DNA of 64,000 nt from Proteobacteria bacterium UBA2363 (lineage in GTDB: Bacteria > Pseudomonadota > Gammaproteobacteria > Xanthomonadales > UBA2363), in the NCBI GenBank assembly GCA_002344355.1, contig DDTN01000034.1, positions 1 to 64,000 of the forward strand. The letters run 5' to 3'. Of this stretch, positions 53,554 to 63,728 are shown piece after piece (position 1 is the first letter of the stretch; every line of letters starts with the position of its first letter). The notes under the pieces are model-generated. The model saw nothing but the letters and a program-made list of their open reading frames with translations, ran no database searches and had not been told where the DNA came from. Made by a program: the position numbers and the translations under genes.

Positions 53554-53723
53554 CCGATGGCGCGACGGCATCCCGCGAGCCTGCCGCCCGACAGCGCGAA
53601 GGCATCCCGCCTGCTTGTTTTCCGACAGCGCGAAGTCATCCCGCTTGCCTGTTTTCCGACAGCGCGAAGACATCCCGCCTGCCTGCCGTCCGACCGCGAG
53701 ACGGCATCCCGCGTGCTTGCTGT
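53554..53723. repeat. 34-bp tandem array, five copies
   Basis: Five units start at 53554, 53588, 53622, 53656 and 53690 with an exact 34-nt step. Each unit is CCGACAGCGCGAAGGCATCC-like, then CGCCTGCTTGTTTT-like; a partial sixth follows. There are no spacers, so it is not a CRISPR array. Units 2 to 4 are closest to each other. The array lies in the gap 53320-53923 with no gene. Confidence 0.9.
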
Positions 53724-53743
53724 CGGACAGCGCGACGGCGCCG

Positions 53744-53791
53744 CACTTCTCCCCTCCCCCGCCTGCGGGGGAGGGGCCGGGGGAGAGGGCC
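53744..53791. repeat. GC-rich hairpin repeat copy
   Basis: A full copy of CACTTCTCCCCTCCCCCGCC, TGCGGGGGAGGGGCCGGGGG, AGAGGGCC directly after the 34-bp array and before the S8 peptidase 3' end. Confidence 0.8.
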
Positions 53792-53923
53792 GGCACTGGC
53801 CATGAACTTCATCGCTGCCGGCGCAGCGGCGCCCACCCTCCGTACCCCCGCCCGGAGGCGGGGGATGAGTCATGCCGTCGAACCAGCGTACGAAGACGCC
53901 GGCAGCGCTCCGCCCTCGCGCCG

Positions 53924-56833
53924 TCAGTCGCCGTCGTAGCCGTCGGAGAACAGCGAACTGGGCCGGATCCGCAGACGGAACTGCGGCGTGGTGCCCGGCG
54001 TCTTGTTGTAGACCGCCAGGCCCAGCCAGTCCGAGCCGGTGCCGTCGAACTGGTAGCGCATTGCCTCGATGCCGCCGGCGCCGGCGGCATCCGCCACCGC
54101 CACGGACTGGCCGCGGGAACGCGCCCAGGTCGCGCTGTTGGCGGAGTCCGACCGGTACATCGCCAGGCCCAGGTCGCCGCCGCCGGATACCGGCAGCAGC
54201 TTCACCCGGCGCAGCGAGTCGGCGCTGATGCCGAGATCGACCACGAACAGCGAGGTGTTGGCGTCCATGGTGTAGGGCCCGTACAGGCCGCCGCTGCTGG
54301 CGCCGATGCTGACGAAGTTGGCGGCATTGACACTGTGGCCGCCGCTGCCGCTGAACCGGAACACCCGGTAGTGCTCGCGCTTGCTGGACGGCCAGTGGTT
54401 GCCGTCGACCATGATGAAGTCGACCCCGGCGCCGCCGAAGGTGGACGCGGCCAGGCGCAGGCGGTTGTAGGTGTCGTTGGTCTCCGGACCGAGGAACCAG
54501 GAACTGTCGTACAGCTCCAGGTCGTAGTCGCCGGTCGCCGGGCGCAGCGACACGCCGCGCCAGTAGATGGTGTTGCCGCTGTACTCCTGCGCCGGCCGGA
54601 TGTCGAAGAAGCGACCCTGCGGCCGGGGCTGCGCCCCGAAATTCCACCAGGTGCCGCGCGGCAGCAGGTAGCCGTCCAGGCGGGCGGCGGCGGCGAACGG
54701 CGTGGCGCCGCCGGTCCAGGTGCCGAACTGGCTGACCCGGAACTCGTAGGTCTCGGTCGCCGGCGCGGTGAAGTCGACGATCTCGAAGGCGTTGTTGAAG
54801 CTCGTCGAGCTGGCCACCAGCGTGGTGCCGTCGGCACGGTAGGCGCGCAGGTCGAGGTCGGCCGGCAGGCGGTCGTTGGAATACACGCCGCCGCTGAGCG
54901 TGACGTTGGACAGCCAGGCGATCGCGAAGCGGACGCGCTGGCCGGCACGGGCGTAGACGTTGTAGCTGCGCGGGAAGCTGGTGGCGTCGACGCCCTGGAA
55001 CCACCACGGCCCGACCTCGGTGGCGAACGTGGAGGCGGTGGCCGACACCGCCCGGGTCTCGGCCGGCGCATGGATGGCGCCGACCATCATCAGCGCCCGG
55101 GTGGCCACCGGCGAACCGGCCAGCTGGGCGTCGGCCTCCATCAGGTTGGCGGCGATGCCGGCGATCGCCGGCGAGGCGAAGCTGGTGCCGTTCCATGCGC
55201 CGCTCAGTGGCGTGGTCGAACTGGTGGTGCGCGCCAGGCTGGTGATCGCCACCGCCCCGGCGGCGATCTCCGGTTTCTGGTGGGTGCCGCCGGCGTCGCC
55301 GGTCGGCCAGCCGTTGGCCGAGCAGCGGTAGCGCACGTCGTTCGGCCACTGGATGGTGCCGCCGTCGTCGAAGCCGCCGACGGTCAGCGTGTTGAAGCCG
55401 CGTCCGGGGCTCTCGACGCCGAACACGGTGTTGACGTTGCCGGCGCTCTGCCCGCAATTGACGTCGCCGTGGTTGCCGGCGGCATGCACGTTGAGGCGGA
55501 AGCTGTAGCGCCCGATGTGGTCGAGCCGGCGGTCGAAGGCGTTGAAGTTGCCGTTGCCCTGCTCCTTGAAGCCCCAGCTGTGGTTGAGCACCTGGGCGCG
55601 CGCCGCCGCCCAGTCGGTGGCGGTCTCGAGCACGCCGGCGACGTTGTACTGGCCGTCGGCGCTGATCAGGGTGGCGGCCGGGGCCATGCCCCGGTGGGTG
55701 CTGTGCGAGCTGCGGATGACGCCCGCCACGCCCATCGAGTGGTTGTCCTCGGCGACGGTGGCGTCGCGGGTCTGCGCGACCGGCAGGAACGGGTTCTGGC
55801 TGTAGACGCGGGCGCCCTCGACCACCGCCACGGTGACGCCGGTGCCGTCGTAGCCGACCGCGTTCAGCGGCACGGCGTTGTGGGCGGCGCGCGCCACGTT
55901 CAGGCTGGGGCCGGCGTTGCGCGTCTCCGGCTCGATCACGCCGACGCCGGGCCAGCGCGCCGCGGTCTCGACCTGGACGCGGCTGGCCTCGGCGACGATC
56001 GACGGCACCAGGTCGCTGGCGTGGATGACGGTCCATCCGGCATCGACCAGGCGCTGCACCATGGCGGCGCGGACCGGCGCCATCGCCGTGCGCAGCTGCC
56101 CGATGCGTTCCTGGTTGGCGGCCTCGACCGTGGCCAGGGCCTGCAGCGCCTCGGCCTTGCGCTGCGTTTCGGTCTCGACGTCGAGGACCTGGTCGGCGGG
56201 CTTGACGGTGTCGACGCTGGCCAGCGCCGGGGCGCCGGCCGCGGCGCGTTCCAGCTCGGCCTGGATGCGGCGCGCGGAGTCGACGGGTTCCGGCAGGTGC
56301 TCGATCTTGCCGTCGTCGCCGACCCGGACGGCCGCCTGCCCGGGGCCGGCATCCAGGCCGGTGTCCGGTGCCTGTTCGACGCCGCCCGTGGGGCCGCCGC
56401 CGTCGTCGGGCGGGGTGAAGTCGTACCAGAGGTCGACCACCAGGCGGTCCTGCGGCGCCAGCGCCTGCAGGCGCTCCACCAGGGCCGGACTCTGCGCGCC
56501 ATGGGCGAACCGCCACAGGTCGTCGGCCTGCCGGCGAACCGCATCGGCGTCGACCGGCTGGCCGGCCAGGAAGCTGCGGCCGACGATCTCGCCGCGGTCG
56601 AGGTCGAGGGCCTTGATCGAGGTGAGGACGCGGCCATCGGCCAGGCGTTCGTCGCCGCGGATGACCTCGGCCAGGCGCGACGGGGCGGTGCCCAGGGCGG
56701 CAGCCAGCCGCTCGGCGTCGGACGGGGGCGCGGCCGGCGTGCCGGCCGACGGGCCGGCCGCGAACGCGGCGGCCCCGGCGGTCAGCGCGGCCAGGCAGAA
56801 CAGCGCGGCGGTGGGCAATGGTGGACGGTGCAT
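53924..56833 (-). CDS. secreted S8-family serine peptidase with Glu at the Asp position
   Basis: A 969-residue exported subtilisin-like protein. A signal peptide (MHRPPLPTAALFCLAALTAG, AAAFAAG) is followed by a long pro-region. The catalytic domain has VTVAVVEGARVY (Glu339 where Asp is usual), EDNHSMGVAGVI (His365), LNVHAAGNHGD (Asn454) and WNGTSFASPAIAGI (Ser551). The C-terminal 350 residues are beta-rich domains with repeated TYNRLRLAASTF-like strands, and the tail ends SSLFSDGYDGD. AGGGAGG lies before the ATG at 56833. A full triad with Glu could still work; activity is not sure. Confidence 0.85.
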   Translation of the reverse strand: MHRPPLPTAALFCLAALTAGAAAFAAGPSAGTPAAPPSDAERLAAALGTAPSRLAEVIRGDERLADGRVLTSIKALDLDRGEIVGRSFLAGQPVDADAVRRQADDLWRFAHGAQSPALVERLQALAPQDRLVVDLWYDFTPPDDGGGPTGGVEQAPDTGLDAGPGQAAVRVGDDGKIEHLPEPVDSARRIQAELERAAAGAPALASVDTVKPADQVLDVETETQRKAEALQALATVEAANQERIGQLRTAMAPVRAAMVQRLVDAGWTVIHASDLVPSIVAEASRVQVETAARWPGVGVIEPETRNAGPSLNVARAAHNAVPLNAVGYDGTGVTVAVVEGARVYSQNPFLPVAQTRDATVAEDNHSMGVAGVIRSSHSTHRGMAPAATLISADGQYNVAGVLETATDWAAARAQVLNHSWGFKEQGNGNFNAFDRRLDHIGRYSFRLNVHAAGNHGDVNCGQSAGNVNTVFGVESPGRGFNTLTVGGFDDGGTIQWPNDVRYRCSANGWPTGDAGGTHQKPEIAAGAVAITSLARTTSSTTPLSGAWNGTSFASPAIAGIAANLMEADAQLAGSPVATRALMMVGAIHAPAETRAVSATASTFATEVGPWWFQGVDATSFPRSYNVYARAGQRVRFAIAWLSNVTLSGGVYSNDRLPADLDLRAYRADGTTLVASSTSFNNAFEIVDFTAPATETYEFRVSQFGTWTGGATPFAAAARLDGYLLPRGTWWNFGAQPRPQGRFFDIRPAQEYSGNTIYWRGVSLRPATGDYDLELYDSSWFLGPETNDTYNRLRLAASTFGGAGVDFIMVDGNHWPSSKREHYRVFRFSGSGGHSVNAANFVSIGASSGGLYGPYTMDANTSLFVVDLGISADSLRRVKLLPVSGGGDLGLAMYRSDSANSATWARSRGQSVAVADAAGAGGIEAMRYQFDGTGSDWLGLAVYNKTPGTTPQFRLRIRPSSLFSDGYDGD

Positions 56834-57258
56834 GGGTGGACCTCCCTCGGGGACTCGGCGTGAAGCGCCGGCGGCGGCCGGCGATCGGCAGGGCCGCTGC
56901 GACCCTGACATGCAGGAGTACGCCGGATGCAGGCCGAACGCGACATCGCTTCGGGCGTGCGCAGGGCGGTGCCCCGCTCAGCCGGGCCACGCCGGCCTGC
57001 CGTCCCGGCGCACGCACGGGGACCGGGGACCGGGAAGCCGGGCCCGGTGCGGGGCGTGCGTTCGCCTCAATCTGCCGGGGAAAAGGGCCGGCGCTGGCCA
57101 CGATCCTCAGCGTGGCAGACCAAGGGACGCGCGCCGGCCGGGTCGGCCCTCAGCCCCGCAGGGCGGAACCGGCAGAAGCGCGGCGCCGGCGCGCGGGCGG
57201 CGCGCGCCCGGGCAGCGGGCGCGCCTGGCTGTGGGGCCGGGATGCGCGGCCGACCCGC
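56834..57258. other. gene-free stretch between S8 peptidase and tgpA
   Basis: About 425 nt of GC-rich sequence without a credible gene. It holds the promoter and ribosome site of the peptidase at the left side. The last part lies after the tgpA stop. Confidence 0.4.
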
Positions 57259-59259
57259 TCAGCCGGGCGCGGTCCGGCGCAGGGCCTGGCGCAGCCGGGC
57301 CAGGCGCAGGCGCCACCACAGCGAGGCCAGGGTGCCGAGGCCGGGCAGGGCCTGGTCGCTGCCGGCGTAGCGGGCCTGCTGGCAGCGCAGGGCCGGGGCG
57401 CGCAGGTCGTCGATGAGCTCGGGGAAGCGATGTCCGGCGCGGCCCAGCAGGCTGGACAGGGGCTCGGCGGCGGAAGCGGGGACGCCGGCACCGGCCAGCA
57501 GGCGGCGGTGCGCGGCCAGCCAGCGGCCCGCGGGATCCAGGGCGCGTCCGGGCAGCGAGGCGGGCGCACGGCGCAGCAGCCACAGGGCGGCAGTGACCAG
57601 GCCCAGGGCCAGCGCGGCCAGCAGGGCCAGGCGCAGCAGGCCGCGGCTGTCGCGCGGCAGCCAGCTCGCGAGCCGTTCGAACACGGCGCTGCGCGATTCG
57701 CTGCGGAAGTTCACCACCCAGTCGGTCCAGCGCAGGTCCAGGTAGTCCCAGCGGTCGCGCAGCCAGCGGCCCAGGCCGCTGCGGCCGAAGTTGTCGGCGA
57801 GCGCGGCCAGGGCGTCGCCGCCGCCCTCGATGCGCTCGGGCGCGACCATGCCGGTCGGGTCGGCGCGCAGCCAGCCGCGGCCCTCGACCCACAGCTCGAC
57901 CCAGGCGTGGGCATCGGCGCGGCGCACCACCAGGTGGCCGCCGACCGCGTTGAAGTAGCCGCCGTGGTAGCCCAGCACCACCCGTGCCGGCACGCCGCCG
58001 GCGCGCAGCAGGGTGGCGTAGGCGGAGGCGTAGTGCTCGCAGTAGCCCATGCGAGTCTCGAACAGGAAATCGTCGACCGCGTTCAGCCCCAGCGGCGGGG
58101 GTTCGAGGGTGTAGGAAAAGGTCTCCGCGAACAGGTCGAGCAGGGCGCTGGCGAAGCGGGCCGGGTCGGGGTGCTGGCCGCGCAGCGAGCGCGCCAGTTC
58201 GAGCGTGCGCGGATTGCGCCCGTCCGGCAGCGCCAGCGCCAGCGCCCGCGCCTGCGGCGCCAGCCCGAACGGCTCCAGCACCAGGTCGGGATCGGAGAGC
58301 ACCGTGTAGCGCAGGGTGCGGTCGCGCCGCGACAGGGGGAGGCTGTGGTCCAGCGCCAGGCGCAGGCCTTGCGGCGCGGCGACCGGCCGCTCCAGCACCG
58401 GCAGCCAGGGCGCGGCGTCCGGTTCCAGGGTGATCTCGTGGCGGATGCCGCGCTCCAGCGCCGCGGGGAGGTCGTCCAGGCGGGTGTCGACCCAGTCCGG
58501 CCGGGTCCAGGCGCGGCCGTCCGTGGCCCACAGGGTCAGGCCGCGGAAGTAGCGCAGCGCCACCGGCGGCACCTCGCCCTCGAAGCGCACCCGCATCGCC
58601 GGACGGTCGTCCTGCGCCAGCAGGCCGATCTGGCCCGGTTCCATGCGGTCGCTCAGGCCCATGCCGCCGCGCTGCACGGCCGTGGCGTTGCCCCACAGCG
58701 GCGAGGCGATGCGCGGGAAGGCCACGAACAGCACCAGGGCCAGCGGCAGCGCCGCGGCCAGCAGCAGGCCGGCGCGGCCCAGGGCCGGCGCCAGCGCCAC
58801 CGGACCGGGCCGGCGCGCCTGCTCCAGGCTGGCCAGGGTGGCCAACGCCAGCAGCACGCCGGGCGCGCCGGCCAGCATCGCCCACAGCTGGGTCTGGAAC
58901 AGGAACTGCGCCATCACCAGGAAGGCGGCGAAGGTGGCGATCGAGCGGGCGTCGCGGGCGCGCTCGGCCTCGTACAGCTTGGACACCAGCATGGCCGCCA
59001 GGAAGCCGGCGCCCTGGGTGCCGCTGATCGTCCCGATGCTGGTCCAGGCGGCGGCGAACAGCAGCAGCATCAGGCCGTTGCGGAACCACCACGGCCACGG
59101 CCGCGGCCAGCGCTCGCGCTGCAGCCAGCGCAGCGCCAGCAAGCCCAGCAGCAGCACCAGCAGCGGCCTGGGCAGCCAGCTCGCATGCGGCAGCAGCGCC
59201 GCCAGCACGGTCAGGCAGCACAGGGCGAACTGCCGGCGGTCGAGCAGGGGCGTGGTCAT
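57259..59259 (-). CDS. TgpA-like transglutaminase-domain membrane protein (DUF3488)
   Basis: A 666-residue inner-membrane protein. The N-terminal part (about 1-190) has several membrane helices (MTTPLLDRRQFALCCLTVL, PLLVLLLGLLAL and others). The periplasmic transglutaminase core shows the triad as MGYCEHYASAYATLLR (Cys), RADAHAWVELWVEG (His) and WLRADPTG (Asp). A last membrane helix (LLRLALLAALALGLVTAALW, near 555-575) and a DUF4129-like end follow. It overlaps the DUF58 gene by ATGA, in the conserved moxR-DUF58-tgpA order. Confidence 0.92.
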   Translation of the reverse strand: MTTPLLDRRQFALCCLTVLAALLPHASWLPRPLLVLLLGLLALRWLQRERWPRPWPWWFRNGLMLLLFAAAWTSIGTISGTQGAGFLAAMLVSKLYEAERARDARSIATFAAFLVMAQFLFQTQLWAMLAGAPGVLLALATLASLEQARRPGPVALAPALGRAGLLLAAALPLALVLFVAFPRIASPLWGNATAVQRGGMGLSDRMEPGQIGLLAQDDRPAMRVRFEGEVPPVALRYFRGLTLWATDGRAWTRPDWVDTRLDDLPAALERGIRHEITLEPDAAPWLPVLERPVAAPQGLRLALDHSLPLSRRDRTLRYTVLSDPDLVLEPFGLAPQARALALALPDGRNPRTLELARSLRGQHPDPARFASALLDLFAETFSYTLEPPPLGLNAVDDFLFETRMGYCEHYASAYATLLRAGGVPARVVLGYHGGYFNAVGGHLVVRRADAHAWVELWVEGRGWLRADPTGMVAPERIEGGGDALAALADNFGRSGLGRWLRDRWDYLDLRWTDWVVNFRSESRSAVFERLASWLPRDSRGLLRLALLAALALGLVTAALWLLRRAPASLPGRALDPAGRWLAAHRRLLAGAGVPASAAEPLSSLLGRAGHRFPELIDDLRAPALRCQQARYAGSDQALPGLGTLASLWWRLRLARLRQALRRTAPG

Positions 59260-60200
59260 GGCAGCAGGGCCAGGGCGGTCAGGGCCAGGCGCCGCTGCCC
59301 GGGACCGCGACCGGGGCCCAGGGTCTGGCCGGGCAGCTCGAGCGCATAAGGCCGGTCCTGGCCGTGGGCCGCCAGCACCCAGGCGGCGAGCCGGGCGATG
59401 CCGTGTTCGCGCGCCAGGCCGGCCACCTGGGCGGTCGACAGGCGCAGCACCGGCGCCTCGCGCTCGCTGCGGGTCTCGGCCACCAGCAGGCGGTCGTGGC
59501 GGGCGCTGACCTTCCAGGCGATGTCGCGCGGGCTGTCGCCGCGCTGGAATTCCCGCAGCGCATGCCAGTCCTCCTCGCCGCGTGCCGGCCGGGCCAGGCC
59601 ACCGGCGTCGGCGGCACTGGCCGGCAACGGCGGCGCCGGCGATTCGGGCGCCGGATAGACCACGGCCACGTCGTCGACGTCGAGCACGCACCAGGCGGTG
59701 AACAGGCCCAACGGATACCCGGTGGCGAGCCGGATCCGGCCCAGGCGGCGCGCGCCCCGGCGTTCGGCCGGCCAGGCCCATTCGAAGGCCACCGCCCCGG
59801 CGCCGGCCGGCCGGTCGATGCTGCGCCGTCCCGCATGGCGCAGTTCCAGCGCGCCGCGGACCGGGCCACCGGGATGGCCGACCTCGAGCCGGCAGGCCTG
59901 CGCCTGGCCGGCCCAGGCCTCGCCGGCCTCGAACACCGTCACCTTCAGGCCGGACAGGAAGTTCACCGCCGACACCGCGCTGGCCATCGCCGTCGCGCCC
60001 AGCATCAGGGCCAGCAGGATCGCGGCGTTGTTGTTGTAGTTGAGCGCGCCCAGGAGCAGGAAGAACAGGGCGGCGCCGTAGACCAGGCCGAAGCGGCTGG
60101 GCAGGATGTAGATGCGCCGGCGCGGCAGCGCCAGCGGCAGCGGGCCGGCGGGCGGCCTGGGCAGCCAGCGGGCCAGGCGGGCGCGCAGCGTCGCGGCCAT
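59256..60200 (-). CDS. DUF58-domain protein
   Basis: A 314-residue protein with two N-terminal membrane helices (FGLVYGAALFFLLLGALNY, then AAILLALMLGATAMASAV) and a DUF58 core with the signature LREFQRGDSPRDIAWKVSARHDRLLVAE. DUF58 proteins work with MoxR AAA+ ATPases, perhaps in assembly of envelope complexes. It overlaps tgpA by 4 nt and lies 173 nt after moxR on the same strand. Confidence 0.92.
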   Translation of the reverse strand: MAATLRARLARWLPRPPAGPLPLALPRRRIYILPSRFGLVYGAALFFLLLGALNYNNNAAILLALMLGATAMASAVSAVNFLSGLKVTVFEAGEAWAGQAQACRLEVGHPGGPVRGALELRHAGRRSIDRPAGAGAVAFEWAWPAERRGARRLGRIRLATGYPLGLFTAWCVLDVDDVAVVYPAPESPAPPLPASAADAGGLARPARGEEDWHALREFQRGDSPRDIAWKVSARHDRLLVAETRSEREAPVLRLSTAQVAGLAREHGIARLAAWVLAAHGQDRPYALELPGQTLGPGRGPGQRRLALTALALLP

Positions 60201-60373
60201 CAGGGCCGCCGGATCCGGCGGCCGGTGACGCAGCGACGCCTGGCGTCATGAAGTCGCCGCGACCGGCCCGCGACCGCGGTGGGTACGGTCGTGCCGGCAC
60301 ATCCGGCCGCACCGGCGCCGGACAGGGCCGGTCCCGGGGGCAGGCAGCAGGCGGTCGCCGGTGCCACGCGCGC

Positions 60374-61330
<957 letters not shown>

Positions 61331-61537
61331 GCGTTCTCCAGTGGCGAACGGCCCGATCTTAGCGCGTTCGCTCCGGCGCGCCCGTGAGGGAATCGTCGGT
61401 GCGGGGCGGCGGGTGCGGCAGCGCCCTGCGCAGGTCCTGATCGGCATCCGTTCGAGGCCATGCGCCAGAGCCAGCTTCGGCCGCCCCTGGGGGAGCGCGC
61501 CACCGGCTTGGCAACGATGTCGATCATGGCGAGCCCC

Positions 61538-61585
61538 GGCCCTCTCCCCCGCCCCTCCCCCGCAGGGCGGGGGAGGGGAGAAGTG
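61538..61585. repeat. GC-rich hairpin repeat copy upstream of moxR
   Basis: GGCCCTCTCCCCCGCCCCTC, CCCCGCAGGGCGGGGGAGGG, GAGAAGTG; a member of the window-wide family in the reverse orientation of the copy at 61925. Confidence 0.8.
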
Positions 61586-61693
61586 CGGTGCCGTCGCACG
61601 GGCGACACGCCGTCTGCCAGGGGGCTGAGACACGACGTTGCCCAGGTTTCCCCGCGGGAGAGCGGCGCGGATCGCGCCCCGCTTCCCGCTTCC

Positions 61694-61883
61694 CGAAGCC
61701 AAAGCCGAAGTCGAAACCGAAGCCGAAGTCAAAACCGAAACCGAAACCGAAGCCGAAGTCGAAGCCGAAGCCGAAGCCGAAGCCGAAGCCGAAGCCGAAG
61801 CCGAAGCCTGAAGCCTGAAGCCTGAAGCCTGAAGCCTGAGGCCTGAGGCCTGAAGCCTGAGGCCTGAGGCCTGAAGCCGAAGC
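61694..61883. repeat. hexamer run passing into heptamer run
   Basis: CCGAAR hexamers (CCGAAGCCAAAGCCGAAGTC type) fill 61694 to about 61806 and give way to CTGAAGC/CTGAGGC heptamers to about 61877. It is simple-sequence DNA between two copies of the hairpin repeat. Long frames through it would encode only Lys-Pro or Phe-Gly repeats, so it is not read as a gene. Confidence 0.88.
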
Positions 61884-61924
61884 CCGATTCAGAACTTCCG
61901 AGTCCCGAACTGGCCGCAGCACCA

Positions 61925-61972
61925 CACTTCTCCCCTCCCCCGCAGGGCGGGGGAGGGGCGGGGGAGAGGGCC
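61925..61972. repeat. GC-rich hairpin repeat copy after the beta-helix gene
   Basis: CACTTCTCCCCTCCCCCGCA, GGGCGGGGGAGGGGCGGGGG, AGAGGGCC, 17 nt before the stop of the converging-end gene at 61989. It is inverted relative to the copy at 61538. Confidence 0.8.
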
Positions 61973-61988
61973 GTCCCGCCAGTGCGCG

Positions 61989-63527
61989 CTACTGGAAACC
62001 GCTGGCGAACAGCAGATCGGGTTCGCGCTCGTAGGCGCCGATGTCGGGCGCGCCGTGCCGCGGCCGGCCGCGCTGGTCCAGGGCCGGCGTGCCGGTGCCG
62101 GTGCCGGCATCGATCGCCGGCGAGGGGAAGGGCAGGGCCAGGGTCTGGGTCGGGCCGCCGTTGTCGGCCGGCGGGCCGAGCGCGACATCGGCGTACACCG
62201 CGCCGGTGGTCACGGCGGCTTCCTGCTGGCCGCCCGAGCCCGGCCGCACCTGCGGCCACTGGATGTTGTTGCTGCCGGCCACCGGCGCGTTGAGCAGGGT
62301 CCAGGGGTTGAAGGTGTTGCCGCCGGTGTTGTTGCGGAACAGGACGTTGCGCAGGGCCAGCGGCCGGCCCGCGGCGTTGGCGATGCCGCCGGCGAAACAC
62401 ACCGGGCACTCGGCGCGGTTGTCGGCAAGGGTGGTGTTCTGGATCGTCACGCCGCCGCTGGCGGCCATGTTGATCGCGCCGCCCAGGCCGGTGCGCGCCC
62501 GGTTGCCGGTGAAGGTGCTGTTGACGATCAGGCCGGACGCCGTGGTGCCGCCGTGGTCGAACAGGGCCAGGCCGCCGTAGCCGGCGGCCTGGTTGTCGCG
62601 GAAGGTGCTGGCGTCGATCTCGAACGGGCCGCCCTGCAGGTAGACGCCGCCGGTATGGGCGTTGCTGGCGCCGGCGCTGTTGTTGCCTTGCACCGTGCTC
62701 TGGCGCAGGCGCACGAAGCTGGCCTGGTCGTAGGCGACCGTGAACAGCCCGCCGCCGTAGGCGTTGGCGGTGTTGTCGAGCAGCCGGCTGCGGCACAGGT
62801 TGATGTTGCGCTGGGCGCCGTCGACGCCCAGGCCGCCGCCGTTGCCGCCGTTGCCCGGATTGCCGCCGGTGCCGGTGGCCTGGTTGCCGGCCAGCACGGT
62901 GTCGAACAGGTTGATGGTGCGCGTGCCCAGCGTGTAGACGCCGCCGCCGTTGGCGCCGCGGTTGTTGTCGATGGTGGTGCGCACCAGCTCCAGGGCATCG
63001 GCGCCGATCACGTACAGCCCGCCGCCGCCGTCGTCCTGGGCGGTCTGGATGGCGTGGTTGTCGGTGAAGCGCGAGTCGAAGACGCGGATCGACACCGCCT
63101 GCCAGGGACCGCCGCTGGGCTTGAACAGGCCGGCGCCCGACCCGGCCGGCGTGCGGCCGCCGCGCACCGTGGTATTGAGCAGGGTGAACGCGTAGGTGGC
63201 ATTGCCCGGGTTGGTCACGCGCAGGATGCGCCCGCTGCCGGTGCCGGACAGGATGGCGCCGTTGCCGTCGAGAACCGTCTCGCGGCTGACCACCAGTTCC
63301 TGGTCGACGTCCAGGACGCTGGCGCCGATCGCCAGCCGGATCGCGCCGCCGGCGGCCAGGGCGGCCTGCAGTTGCGCACGCGTGACGCTGCCGGGCTGGC
63401 CGTTGCCGAGCACGGTCCAGCCGGCCGGCTGCGGCGGCATCGGCGCCTGGCAGTCGAAGCCCGGCTGCGCCTGGGCTGCGCCGGCAACCAGCAGGGCAAG
63501 GCAGGCGGAGCGCAGGGTTGGCGGCAT
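61989..63527 (-). CDS. exported right-handed beta-helix protein (choice-of-anchor Q type)
   Basis: A 512-residue secreted protein. A signal peptide (MPPTLRSACLALLVAGAAQAQ) leads to a parallel beta-helix made of many NNRGANGGGVYTLG, DNTANAYGGGLFTV, GNRARTGLGGAINM-type turns. The end has GPPADNGGPTQTLAL and SPAIDAGTG, followed by DQRGRPRHGAPDIGAYE, which is the choice-of-anchor Q pattern. The last residues are LLFASGFQ, an LFxDGF-like tail with Ser for Asp. Likely a surface or adhesive protein; ligand unknown. Confidence 0.88.
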   Translation of the reverse strand: MPPTLRSACLALLVAGAAQAQPGFDCQAPMPPQPAGWTVLGNGQPGSVTRAQLQAALAAGGAIRLAIGASVLDVDQELVVSRETVLDGNGAILSGTGSGRILRVTNPGNATYAFTLLNTTVRGGRTPAGSGAGLFKPSGGPWQAVSIRVFDSRFTDNHAIQTAQDDGGGGLYVIGADALELVRTTIDNNRGANGGGVYTLGTRTINLFDTVLAGNQATGTGGNPGNGGNGGGLGVDGAQRNINLCRSRLLDNTANAYGGGLFTVAYDQASFVRLRQSTVQGNNSAGASNAHTGGVYLQGGPFEIDASTFRDNQAAGYGGLALFDHGGTTASGLIVNSTFTGNRARTGLGGAINMAASGGVTIQNTTLADNRAECPVCFAGGIANAAGRPLALRNVLFRNNTGGNTFNPWTLLNAPVAGSNNIQWPQVRPGSGGQQEAAVTTGAVYADVALGPPADNGGPTQTLALPFPSPAIDAGTGTGTPALDQRGRPRHGAPDIGAYEREPDLLFASGFQ

Positions 63528-63728
63528 GGCGGCGTCCCGGTGTCGGCTGGTGCCGAGACTGCCACAGGGCCGGCGCCTGATCGCGCGCCGTCGTCACGTT
63601 TTGCAGGACAAGGCCGCTCGCGGATCGAGCGCCATGAAGGCGCGTACCACGCCGCATCGGACCGGACGAGGCCCGCACCGCCTGTGCTGCTGCGACAATG
63701 GCGGCTGCCATCGACCCGGATCCGCCGC

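Noticed and set aside
53554..53723. CRISPR array
   Set aside because: Units abut with no spacers, and no cas genes are in the window.
53456..56863. A frame of more than 1100 codons opposite the S8 peptidase
   Set aside because: Shadow frame without motifs; the minus strand has the full S8 set.
56818..59349. An 843-codon frame opposite tgpA
   Set aside because: Gln/Ala/Arg low-complexity shadow of the transglutaminase gene.
61588..61925. Lys-Pro and Phe-Gly repeat proteins
   Set aside because: They arise only from the simple hexamer/heptamer DNA and have no start signals or homologous domains.
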